64,000 nt of DNA from SAR202 cluster bacterium Io17-Chloro-G6 (GTDB lineage Bacteria; Chloroflexota; Dehalococcoidia; UBA3495), in NCBI GenBank assembly GCA_002816585.1, contig MUCT01000005.1, positions 1 through 64,000 on the forward strand. The letters run 5' to 3'. This document shows, in pieces, positions 15,969 through 23,695 of the stretch. A model generated the notes under the pieces. The model did not search any database. It saw nothing but the letters and a program-made list of their open reading frames with translations, and was not told the origin of the DNA. The position numbers were made by a program, and so were the translations under genes. Positions within the stretch are counted from its first letter, which is position 1. Each line of letters opens with the position of its first letter.

Positions 15969-17138
15969 TTACGCGCTTACGCCCTGGCGCTTAAATGACG
16001 GGATAACATCCTTGGCGAAGCGGGTCAGTTGTTCTTTGAATTGCTCCTTAGTCTCGCCCATGGGGAAACCAATCATCACCTGCTCCACCCCAGGGTACTT
16101 CTCCTCGATTTCCTTGATGTAGGCGATAGTAGTCTCGGGATCACCGGCGAACCATGCTTTCTTGTCCAGTACGTCCCGGAAGTCGCTGCCCGCCGCGATG
16201 TGCCGCGCCACTCCGCCGGGGCCAATCTCCTTCATCTGCTCTTCGGTGTACCGAAGCATACCCAGAGGAGCGGCGAACTTGACGTGTTCTTCAAATAGGG
16301 GCTCCAAGGCCTTCTCGGCCTTGGCCACCGTGTCGTCCACATACGCCCATAAGCCAATGCCCAAGTTGCCGCCCAGGGGCAGGTCGCGTCCGTATTTTGC
16401 GTTGGCCTCCTGGAACTTGTGCATGTACTCGTCCACGTAATCCGAGTGCGTGCCCAATATCAGGCCCTTGATGCCGTGCTTGGCCATGAAGTCCATCCCC
16501 CGCTCACTGCCGGAGACCACCGGCTGCCAGGTTTCCACAGGGTTCACCGGACGCGGCACAACTGTGATGTCTTTCAGGGTGTAGCCGCGGTAGGGGACCT
16601 CGGGCGGGATGGTGTAGTGCTTGCCCTTGTGGGCGAAGGACTCCTCGTTGAACGCCTTCATGATGATCTCGAACTGCTCTTCGAAGAGTTCCCGGTTGGC
16701 GTCCGGGTCCGTCATCGGTGCGCCGAAAGTCTCAACCTCCCTGGTGTGATACCCCCGGCCCACTCCGAAGATCACCCTTCCCCCGGTGAGGATATCAACC
16801 ATGGCGAAATCTTCAGCCAACCGGATCGGGTGCCACATGGGCAGGATGTTGAACCCACAGCCGAATTTCAGATTCTTGGTGTATTGGCACAGGTACTGGC
16901 TGAGGATCAAAAGGTTGGGGATGCACTCATAACCCTCCCGTTGGAAGTGGTGCTCCGCCATCCATAGAACGTCGTATCCAAGCTCATCCATCAGGATTGC
17001 CGAATCCTTAGCGATGTCGAATGCCTGGATCAGTCGTTCGTTGGAGTACCAACGGTCGTCATGGGGGATGCCGTCAAAGCCGATACCCTCGCCTTCCAAT
17101 ACGTGTCCAGCGTACAAGGTAGAGAAAGAATTAATCAC
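15969..17138 (-). CDS. Luciferase-like (LLM) flavin-dependent monooxygenase
   Basis: A 389-residue bacterial-luciferase-fold protein. Recognisable segments are DELGYDVLWMAEHHFQREG, LKFGCGFNILPMWHPIRLAEDFAMVDILTGGRVIFGVGRGYHTREVE (the flavin-binding barrel face, beginning near residue 92), and a late GDPETTIAYIKEI. These enzymes use reduced FMN or F420 to oxygenate or oxidise organic substrates and are reported as greatly expanded in SAR202-like bacteria. The gene is single and ends at a strong terminator. Whether it uses FMN or F420 cannot be decided from sequence alone. Confidence 0.88.
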   Translation of the reverse strand: MINSFSTLYAGHVLEGEGIGFDGIPHDDRWYSNERLIQAFDIAKDSAILMDELGYDVLWMAEHHFQREGYECIPNLLILSQYLCQYTKNLKFGCGFNILPMWHPIRLAEDFAMVDILTGGRVIFGVGRGYHTREVETFGAPMTDPDANRELFEEQFEIIMKAFNEESFAHKGKHYTIPPEVPYRGYTLKDITVVPRPVNPVETWQPVVSGSERGMDFMAKHGIKGLILGTHSDYVDEYMHKFQEANAKYGRDLPLGGNLGIGLWAYVDDTVAKAEKALEPLFEEHVKFAAPLGMLRYTEEQMKEIGPGGVARHIAAGSDFRDVLDKKAWFAGDPETTIAYIKEIEEKYPGVEQVMIGFPMGETKEQFKEQLTRFAKDVIPSFKRQGVSA

Positions 17139-17431
17139 GATTTACTCCTCTTGGTAGGCGGATTTAGCTTTCGTAATTCTACCCTGTCGATAGCACTTCA
17201 AGAATACCCAACAGTCCTCAACTTTGGGGGCCAATTGGCGCCAAAGTCCGGGTTTAGCCGGCTGATGCTTGCACGGCATCGCCCGATGGTGCATGAATTG
17301 CGCCGAGTATATAATCCGCCTGGCGATAACCGGGGATATGATGGGCGCACACGCAGTTGCACGACATGCAGCAGGTGCACGGCCGTCCGGCCATTTTCAC
17401 ACTTTGATTTCGCGAAACAAAGGATACACAC

Positions 17432-18379
17432 ATGGAAACCGTAGGATTTATTGGGCTTGGCAACATGGGCGGCGGAATGGCGGGGAATATCCAGAAAGCC
17501 GGATACCCAATGGTCGTTCACGACATCAATGAGGGAGCCACCAGGCCGTTCTTGGAGGCCGGCGCCCGTTTGGGTGGCAGCCCGGCAGACGTGGCCAGCC
17601 AATGTGATGTCACTTTTACATCTCTGCCGGGGCCCAAGGAGGTAGAGGCCGTAGCCGTCGGTCTGGAGGGAGTGTTGCAGGGCGCCAAACCCGGCTCCGT
17701 CTACATCGACCTATCCACCAGCAGGCCAACCCTGATCCGCGAGCTTGAGCCCAAGTTTCGTGAGAAAGGCGTCTTCGTTTTGGACGCCCCTGTGAGCGGC
17801 GGAAAATCCGGAGCCCAGAGCCGGAACCTGGCGGTGATGGTGGGCGGCGACAAAGAGGTATTCGAGCGGGTTAAGCCGCTATTGGACGCCTTCGGCGACA
17901 AGGTTTTTTACGCCGGAGAGATTGGGGCGGGATCGGTGGCCAAATTGGTCCACAACATGATCGGCCACGGTGTTCGCCAGGCTATCGCCGAGGGTCTGAC
18001 TCTCGGGGTGAAGGCCGGGGTCGACACGGAGGCGCTGTGGCAGTGCATCCGCCGGGGCTCCCTGGGCCGGATGAATGTGTTGCATGAAGGATTTGTCAGG
18101 ACCGTATTCAAGGGCGAATACGAGCCTGCCGGATTCGCTTTGGGTCTGGCCCGAAAGGACATCGGACTGGCCACCGAACTGGCCAAGGAGTACGACGTCC
18201 CCATGCCGGTGGCCAATCTGGCCGAGCAGTTGGCGATACAGGCCATGAACCGGGGTTGGGCGCATATGGACAGCACGGTCATCGTGAAGCGGCAAGAGGA
18301 GATGGCCGATGTTGAAATCCGGGCCGACGTGGACGTTGCCAAGGCGGCCCGGTTCATCTCGACTCATCCCGACGAGTAG
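17432..18379 (+). CDS. NAD(P)-dependent beta-hydroxyacid dehydrogenase
   Basis: A 315-residue member of the 3-hydroxyisobutyrate / tartronate-semialdehyde reductase family. The N-terminal Rossmann motif is GFIGLGNMGGGMAGNI, with the substrate-site APVSGGKSGAQ and the catalytic Lys in GSVAKLVHNMIGHG. The helical C-terminal domain (about 165-300) is complete. It reversibly oxidises a short 3-hydroxyacid to the semialdehyde. The gene stands alone in a 290-bp-gap context where I see no repeats or regulators, and is convergent with the VOC protein gene. Confidence 0.87.
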   Translation: METVGFIGLGNMGGGMAGNIQKAGYPMVVHDINEGATRPFLEAGARLGGSPADVASQCDVTFTSLPGPKEVEAVAVGLEGVLQGAKPGSVYIDLSTSRPTLIRELEPKFREKGVFVLDAPVSGGKSGAQSRNLAVMVGGDKEVFERVKPLLDAFGDKVFYAGEIGAGSVAKLVHNMIGHGVRQAIAEGLTLGVKAGVDTEALWQCIRRGSLGRMNVLHEGFVRTVFKGEYEPAGFALGLARKDIGLATELAKEYDVPMPVANLAEQLAIQAMNRGWAHMDSTVIVKRQEEMADVEIRADVDVAKAARFISTHPDE

Positions 18380-18410
18380 AGGGTAGACGGCGTCTGAATA
18401 ACGCCCCTCG

Positions 18411-18818
18411 CTAGATGTAGACCATCCACTCCAGCAGGTTGTGGTCGGGGTCTCGGGCGTACATGCTCACGGCGGGCAGCGACCCCCTTGAGCGGGCGCC
18501 CTTACGGGGTCCGGGACCGCGTATGACCTCGACCCCGGCCTCGGCCAGCATCTCCTGGCACTCCTCGGGAGTGCCGTCCCAAACGAAGCAGATGTCAGCC
18601 GAACCGGGTAAGGCGGTGTCGCCGCGCAGGCTGGCCGTAAAGCCCTCCGGATGCACGTTTATCTTGGATTCCCCGATCTGGATCGAGAAGATGTTGGCCT
18701 TGCCGGCCCTCCATTCTTCCTCGTCATTGATCTCGAAACCCAACTTCTTGTAGAACGCGATGAGCTGTTCTGAGTTGGCGGTGGGCATTGCCAGGTGGTC
18801 GATACCAACGGTCCCCAT
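18411..18818 (-). CDS. VOC-superfamily (glyoxalase/dioxygenase fold) protein
   Basis: A 135-residue single-domain vicinal-oxygen-chelate protein made of paired beta-alpha-beta-beta-beta modules: GIDHLAMPTANSEQLIAFYKKLGF at the start and SMYARDPDHNLLEWMVYI at the end. Candidate metal ligands are His8, His55 (KINVHPEG) and the Glu of NLLEW. Family members include glyoxalases, extradiol dioxygenases, epimerases and antibiotic-binding proteins; the substrate cannot be assigned. It is divergent from the D-aminoacylase gene and convergent with the hydroxyacid dehydrogenase. Confidence 0.82.
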   Translation of the reverse strand: MGTVGIDHLAMPTANSEQLIAFYKKLGFEINDEEEWRAGKANIFSIQIGESKINVHPEGFTASLRGDTALPGSADICFVWDGTPEECQEMLAEAGVEVIRGPGPRKGARSRGSLPAVSMYARDPDHNLLEWMVYI

Positions 18819-19025
18819 TTGGAGCCTCCATCATGTAAAGAATCGGCTGGTCTGGAGCCGGATTTTCCCCCAGAATTTCCCAATGTTAGCTGCAACCCTG
18901 GCGGCTGGCAAGGGACCGCCCACAGGCCCAGGTTTTCGCTTTGTGGTACTTTAAGGTCCCCCAAGAGCAAAATATCGGCTTCAACCAACCCGATCACACC
19001 TACCGGATTGGACACAGGAGAGACC

Positions 19026-20585
19026 ATGTTTGACCTGCTGCTTAGAAATGGCCGAATTGTAGACGGCACCGGACAAACCTGGTTTCGGGCCGGTCTTGGC
19101 ATAACCGGAGACACCGTCACCGTGGTCAAAGGTGACACTTCCCAGGTCCAGGCCGGCCGGGTCATCGACATTGAAGACTCGGTGATTTGTCCCGGGTTCA
19201 TCGACATGCACTCCCATTCTGAGCTCAAGCTGATGACGGAACCCGACCACCAGGCCAAGGTCAGGCAGGGAGTGACCACTGAAGTCACGGGCATGGACGG
19301 GCTATCTTACGCCCCCATCTCTCCGCCAAAGTTGGAGCAGTTGTTGGTCTTTCTGGCCGCCATTAACGGGATGCCGCCGCCGGACGCCCGGTGGAGCACG
19401 GTGAAAGAGTTTCTTGATCTCTTAGATGGCCGCGCCGCCTGCAACGTGGCATTCATGGTCCCCCACGCCGCCATTCGCATCGAGGCCATGGGTTGGGAAG
19501 ACAGGGCGCCCACGCCTCCGGAACTGGCCCGGATGCGGGAGTTGGCCCGCCAGGGCATGATGGAGGGCGCCTTCGGGTTCGCCACCGGTCTCACCTACCC
19601 TCCCGGCGCCTATAGCGACACCGACGAGTTGGTGTCGGTTTGCGAGGCGGTCTCGGACCTTGGCGGGTTCTACATGACCCACGCCCGCTACACCAAAGGC
19701 GACCAACAACTTGACCCATTCCGCGAGGCTGTAGAGATTGGTCAGCGCAGCGGGGTCCCCGTGCATATCTCCCATTATCATAGCCCCGTCGACGGCATGG
19801 GGGAGCGGATGATTGGCCTGGTGGACGAGGGGCGGAACGCCGGTATCGACGTAACCTTCGACCAATATCCCTACGCTGCCGCCAGCACGATCTTGCACTC
19901 CCTATTGCCCTACTGGGTCCACGACGGCGGGCCGGCGGTGATGCTGGAACGGATCAAAGACCCGGCTGTCCGCGAGCAGATTGGCGACTCGGTGAATCCC
20001 ATGTGGGGGCAGACCCTGGACTACTACATCTTCAGTCACATCGGTTCGGATAAGAACAAGGAATGGGAGGGCCGGTCTCTCACCGACCTGGCCGGTTTCC
20101 AGAGCAAGAAGATGGTGGACTGCGTTTGCGACCTCTTGATTGAAGAGAACCTGGAGGTGGCCTTCGTGGCCCGGACTGGGAACCCCGGAAACATCCGCAC
20201 CATCGTTCGCCACCCCGCCCACATGGTCGGTTCCGACGGGGTTTTGACCGGCGAGATGCCCAACCCCCGCACGTTCGGTACCTTTCCCTATGTATTGGGT
20301 CAATTTGCCCGGGAGGAGGGTCTTTTTCGAATGGAGGAGGCCGTCCGCAAAATGACCGCCCTGCCAGCCCAACGGCTGGGACTCCAGGACCGGGGCATAC
20401 TGCGGGACGGCATGAAGGCCGACGTGGTGGTTTTCAACCCGGACACAGTGGAGGCCAAAGCCACCTTCGACGAGCCCAAACAATACCCGCTGGGCATCGA
20501 CTACGTCATTGTTAACGGGAAGCTGGTCATCGATAATGGTATCCACACCGGAGCGCTGCCCGGCCGGGCGCTAAAGTCACAATAG
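19026..20585 (+). CDS. N-acyl-D-amino-acid deacylase (D-aminoacylase) family amidohydrolase
   Basis: A 519-residue amidohydrolase starting at ATG 19026 after CAGGAGAG; a much longer upstream-open frame has no comparable start. Zinc-site features: HSH in GFIDMHSHSEL, MTHARY, HISHYHS, and GSDGVLTG late in the barrel. The composite beta-sandwich is formed by the N-terminal FDLLLRNGRIVDGTG and C-terminal DGMKADVVVFNPDTV. Members remove acyl groups from N-acyl-D-amino acids or hydrolyse related amides in the cytoplasm. Located just upstream of two acyl-CoA dehydrogenase genes on the same strand but separated by about 150 bp containing TCAGC-rich repeats. Confidence 0.85.
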   Translation: MFDLLLRNGRIVDGTGQTWFRAGLGITGDTVTVVKGDTSQVQAGRVIDIEDSVICPGFIDMHSHSELKLMTEPDHQAKVRQGVTTEVTGMDGLSYAPISPPKLEQLLVFLAAINGMPPPDARWSTVKEFLDLLDGRAACNVAFMVPHAAIRIEAMGWEDRAPTPPELARMRELARQGMMEGAFGFATGLTYPPGAYSDTDELVSVCEAVSDLGGFYMTHARYTKGDQQLDPFREAVEIGQRSGVPVHISHYHSPVDGMGERMIGLVDEGRNAGIDVTFDQYPYAAASTILHSLLPYWVHDGGPAVMLERIKDPAVREQIGDSVNPMWGQTLDYYIFSHIGSDKNKEWEGRSLTDLAGFQSKKMVDCVCDLLIEENLEVAFVARTGNPGNIRTIVRHPAHMVGSDGVLTGEMPNPRTFGTFPYVLGQFAREEGLFRMEEAVRKMTALPAQRLGLQDRGILRDGMKADVVVFNPDTVEAKATFDEPKQYPLGIDYVIVNGKLVIDNGIHTGALPGRALKSQ

Positions 20586-20589
20586 AGCC

Positions 20590-20712
20590 GTCAGCCTGCG
20601 GCTACCGGAACGCTCCGACTTGTTGAGGCATCGCCCCATAAGGCATAATCTTTAACCGACCTAATCGTCACCAAACATCGCTGACTGCTGACCGCCGACC
20701 CCCAACAGCTAA
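20590..20712. repeat. TCAGC-rich intergenic element
   Basis: Words CGTCAGCCTGCGGCTACC, CGCTGACTGCTGACCGCCGACC and AACAGCT between the D-aminoacylase and acyl-CoA dehydrogenase genes; same family as the element at 11027-11075. Confidence 0.45.
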
Positions 20713-20732
20713 ATCTCCCGGAGGAAACACCA

Positions 20733-21965
20733 ATGGACTTCGAACCCCGCTATACACCAGAGCAAGAAGAGTTCCGCCAGGAGGTTAAGGCCTGGATGAA
20801 CGACAACATGCCCGCCGGCATCGTCCACCCGGCCGACCCCATCGACTTGACGGAGGAACAGTACCAATTGCGGCGTGAATTTGGCCGCAGGCTCGGCGCA
20901 AAGGGCTGGCTCTGGGCCACTGCCTCCACCGAGTATGGCGGAGGCGGCTTGGATGTTGACTATTCAGTTGTATTGGAAGAGGAGGCCAACGCCGCTGGCA
21001 TGACCATTCCTCCTTTTTACGACTCCGGTGGAAGGCTGGGTGGAGCGTCCATCGTGGTTTGGGGCTCCGACGAGCAGAAAAAGTTCTTCTTGCCCCCGAT
21101 TTTCAAGGGAGAGGTCCGCACCTGGCAACTCCTCTCCGAACCCGAAGCCGGCTCCGATCTGGCCAACGTCAAGACCACGGCCGTCAAGGAAGGCGACGAT
21201 TACGTCATCAACGGCCAGAAGGTCTTCGTTGGCAGCTCATTGGGTTGCGATTACATGTGGACGCTCACCGTGACCGACACGGAGGCCAAGCGCCACGAGA
21301 ACCTGGGTTGGTTTATGATTCCATCAGACCTGCCGGGAATCACCGTGCAACCCATGGACCTGCTCATCTCCGGCGGCGAGTCGGGCGCGGGTTCCGGTGT
21401 GAAGAACAGTGTATTCTTCGACAACGTTCGAGTGCCATCTTTCAACCTCATCGGAGGTCATAACCAGGGATGGAAAGTCGCCACCACACACCTGGAACTG
21501 GAGCACGGCACCGGCGGCCGAATCTCCCGCAACACGCTTCTCGACAAACTATTCGAGTACTGCCAATCCAATGATCGCCGGGGTGAGCCTATCTCCAAAG
21601 ACCCTGATGCCCGCGAAAAGTTGGTTGACGTTTATATCGAGCAGGAGATAGTCCGCCTGCTTCAACTGCGCAACTATTGGATGCGCCATAGCGGGGTGAC
21701 CACCACTTACGAGGGCCCCCAAGCGTCCTACATGCGCAAGATCCTGGGTTTGAAGATGTCCCGGCACATCTTGGACATCCTGGGACCGGCCGCATTGACC
21801 TTCGACCCTGAGCTTGGGGCGTCGGATGGTCACATGGAAGCCCACTCGCGGGCCGGCATCATTGCCATCCATCCGGGCGGCACCACAGATATTCAAAGGG
21901 TGATCATGTCACGCCGCATCGGCATCGGCCGCGAAGTAAGAGAGAAAGCGGGCGCACTGTCTTAG
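20733..21965 (+). CDS. Acyl-CoA dehydrogenase, large partner of an adjacent pair
   Basis: A 410-residue flavoprotein dehydrogenase. Visible are the N-terminal helical domain, the middle beta domain with QLLSEPEAGSDLANVKT (FAD and substrate contacts), and the C-terminal bundle ending HPGGTTDIQRVIMSRRIGIG, the usual FAD-adenine motif. It introduces the alpha,beta double bond of an acyl-CoA and passes electrons to ETF. GGAGGAAACACC precedes the ATG. The next gene encodes a second, shorter dehydrogenase. Adjacent unequal pairs of this kind are known to form heterotetramers in actinobacterial steroid side-chain degradation (FadE28/FadE29 type), a plausible model here. Confidence 0.87.
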   Translation: MDFEPRYTPEQEEFRQEVKAWMNDNMPAGIVHPADPIDLTEEQYQLRREFGRRLGAKGWLWATASTEYGGGGLDVDYSVVLEEEANAAGMTIPPFYDSGGRLGGASIVVWGSDEQKKFFLPPIFKGEVRTWQLLSEPEAGSDLANVKTTAVKEGDDYVINGQKVFVGSSLGCDYMWTLTVTDTEAKRHENLGWFMIPSDLPGITVQPMDLLISGGESGAGSGVKNSVFFDNVRVPSFNLIGGHNQGWKVATTHLELEHGTGGRISRNTLLDKLFEYCQSNDRRGEPISKDPDAREKLVDVYIEQEIVRLLQLRNYWMRHSGVTTTYEGPQASYMRKILGLKMSRHILDILGPAALTFDPELGASDGHMEAHSRAGIIAIHPGGTTDIQRVIMSRRIGIGREVREKAGALS

Positions 21966-22027
21966 TAGCCGTCAGCCTTCAGCGATCAGCGGTCAGCAAC
22001 TTAGCTGATTGCTGAGTGCTGAGTGCT
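21966..22027. repeat. TCAGC-rich intergenic element
   Basis: CCGTCAGCCTTCAGCGATC, GGTCAGC and their inverted counterparts GCTGATTGCTGAGTGCTGAG between two co-directional acyl-CoA dehydrogenase genes; can fold into a long imperfect hairpin. Confidence 0.6.
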
Positions 22028-22045
22028 CGACCGAAGGGAGAAAAT

Positions 22046-23167
22046 ATGGACCTGTCCTTGACCCCCGAACAAGAGATGCTGAAAACCGCGGTGCGCCGCT
22101 TCGTGCAGCAGGAATACCCCAAAGAGACCCTGCTGCAGATTGCCTCGCCCACCGAGCCCACACCAGATGAACCGTGGGAGCGGCTGACACAGACCGGTTG
22201 GCTGGGCATCTTGATTCCCACCGAATACGGCGGCGAGGGCGGGTCTTTCACCGACGCCGGTGTGCTCTTCGAGGAATTGGGCCGCGGTCCGGTGCCTGGC
22301 CCCCACCTCAGTTCGTCGGTTCTGGCCGCGCTGACCCTGTTGGAGGGCGGCACCGATGAGCAGAAGCGCGACTGGCTGCCCCGCATGGCTACCGGCGAAG
22401 TACGGATGGTGGCCGCAGTGACCGAAGCCGATTACGGCTGGCAGGAAGGCGACGTGCGTCTGACGGCCAAGCGCAACGGTGACGGGTACAGTCTCAACGG
22501 CAAGAAGGCCTACGTGTACGACGGCGAGTCGGCCACTCACCTGCTATGCGCCGCCCGGTCCGAAGAGACCAACGATGTTGGGCTGGTTATCGTTGACGCC
22601 AACGAGCCCGGAATCAGCGCCAGGAACCTTCCGGGGTTCGCTTGGAACCTGTCGGAGATCACGATAGAGAATGTTTCGGCCAACACGACCCAGATATTGG
22701 GTGGAGACTTTGCCGGGGGCTGGGAGGCATTGGAGAAAGCGGAACAAAAGGCTATACCCGTGCTGTGCGCCTTTCAGGTGGGGGGCAGCCAGGCTATCTA
22801 CGAACTCTCGGTGGATTACAGCCGGACCCGCGTACAGTTCGGCACGCCCATTGGCCGGTTCCAGCGGGTCCAAGACCAGGTGATCAACCTGCTGAACGCT
22901 CTGGACGCGGCTCGCTGGACGGCCTACGAGGCGCTGTGGAAGTTGGACATCGGCCGGGAGGCAACGGATAGCGTCCACCTGGCTAAGGCGGTGGGCAGCG
23001 AGGGCTACTATGAGGCCTGCAACTACGCCCACGAGGTCCACGCCGGGGTGGGCAGCATGACCGAATACGGGCTGACACTGCACACCACCGCGTCCCGCAC
23101 CCTCTACCACTATCTGGGCGACCCCAAGTTCCACCGCCGCCGCCTGGCCGACGCCCTGGGGCTTTAG
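22046..23167 (+). CDS. Acyl-CoA dehydrogenase-like protein, shorter partner
   Basis: A 373-residue acyl-CoA dehydrogenase-fold protein; ATG 22046 is chosen for the GGGAG just before it. It has MDLSLTPEQEMLKTAVRRF, a central beta domain in which the usual FAD/substrate motif is degenerate (VAAVTEADYGWQEGDV), FGTPIGRFQRVQDQVI, and a C-terminus (HTTASRTLYHYLGDP) that lacks the GGT-x-x-x-QR motif of full enzymes. Such shortened paralogues act as non-catalytic halves of heteromeric dehydrogenases. Distance to the preceding gene is 80 bp, filled by a TCAGC-rich repeat. Confidence 0.82.
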   Translation: MDLSLTPEQEMLKTAVRRFVQQEYPKETLLQIASPTEPTPDEPWERLTQTGWLGILIPTEYGGEGGSFTDAGVLFEELGRGPVPGPHLSSSVLAALTLLEGGTDEQKRDWLPRMATGEVRMVAAVTEADYGWQEGDVRLTAKRNGDGYSLNGKKAYVYDGESATHLLCAARSEETNDVGLVIVDANEPGISARNLPGFAWNLSEITIENVSANTTQILGGDFAGGWEALEKAEQKAIPVLCAFQVGGSQAIYELSVDYSRTRVQFGTPIGRFQRVQDQVINLLNALDAARWTAYEALWKLDIGREATDSVHLAKAVGSEGYYEACNYAHEVHAGVGSMTEYGLTLHTTASRTLYHYLGDPKFHRRRLADALGL

Positions 23168-23212
23168 GGGAATACCGTTCCAAACACTGAGTTTTGGCAT
23201 ACCCAGCGCCTG

Positions 23213-23238
23213 CCCTTCGACAGGCTCAGGGTGAGCGG
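23213..23238 (+). repeat. TTCGACAGGCTCAGG palindromic-repeat copy 1
   Basis: Contains CCTTCGACAGGCTCAGGG followed by GTGAGCGG. This REP-like sequence is known from many bacterial genomes. It forms an inverted pair with the copy at 23264-23288 around a 25-bp spacer. Confidence 0.75.
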
Positions 23239-23263
23239 TTGTTGTTGTTATGCACAGCTCATT

Positions 23264-23288
23264 CGCTCATGGTGAGCCTGTCGAACCA
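23264..23288 (-). repeat. TTCGACAGGCTCAGG palindromic-repeat copy 2
   Basis: Inverted copy (GGTGAGCCTGTCGAACC) located 17 bp beyond the 3' end of the GIY-YIG gene; with copy 1 it can form a stem-loop that could stop transcription of that gene. Confidence 0.75.
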
Positions 23289-23305
23289 CGCAACCCATCT
23301 AAGAC

Positions 23306-23596
23306 CTATTTCGGATCCCACGACATGGACCGGGACAGTTCTACCAATCGTTCCCAGTCATTCGCCATCAACGCTTCTTTCTTTGACCGGGACCAGCCTT
23401 TGATCTGACGTTCGCGTCTGAAAGCGTCATCTCTGGAACCCAATTCCTCTACGAATGCCAGCTTCACCGGACGGCGCTCATACGTGTACCCAAAAATCTG
23501 CCCCGATTGGTGGGCAGCCAATCGGGCTTGGATGTTATCGGTATGCCCTGTGTAATAGGAACCGTCAGAGCATCTTAGGATGTACACGTAAAATCC
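23306..23596 (-). CDS. Single-domain GIY-YIG nuclease family protein
   Basis: A 96-residue GIY-YIG domain. The YVYILRC strand carries the GIY-equivalent Tyr, the following DGSYYTGHT the YIG-equivalent, then QARLAAHQSG (basic residues) and FVEELGSRDDAFRRERQIKGWSRSKKEALM with the metal-binding Glu. Start at ATG 23596 gives a standard N-terminus; a longer version beginning at 23629 would take its first residues (SLSKDV) from a flanking repeat. Solo proteins of this subfamily (UPF0213-like) have unclear roles in DNA processing. Both ends of the gene adjoin copies of the TTCGACAGGCTCAGG repeat, an association I have seen described for this type of gene. Confidence 0.87.
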   Translation of the reverse strand, partial: GFYVYILRCSDGSYYTGHTDNIQARLAAHQSGQIFGYTYERRPVKLAFVEELGSRDDAFRRERQIKGWSRSKKEALMANDWERLVELSRSMSWDPK

Positions 23597-23612
23597 CATC
23601 CTCGTAGTTACG

Positions 23613-23638
23613 TCCTTCGACAGGCTCAAGCTGACCGG
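23613..23638 (+). repeat. TTCGACAGGCTCAGG palindromic-repeat copy 3
   Basis: TCCTTCGACAGGCTCAAGCTGACCGGG, 17 bp upstream of the GIY-YIG start. Same orientation as copy 1, so the gene lies between two direct copies with an inverted one inside. Confidence 0.7.
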
Positions 23639-23695
23639 GACTTGAGTTGCAATACAATTTGGCGATAAATACCGGTGTGCGCTTATCTAGGGGCT

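Noticed and set aside
18795..19025. Upstream extension of the D-aminoacylase gene
   Set aside because: It overlaps the divergent VOC gene and is not conserved-looking; ATG 19026 follows CAGGAG.
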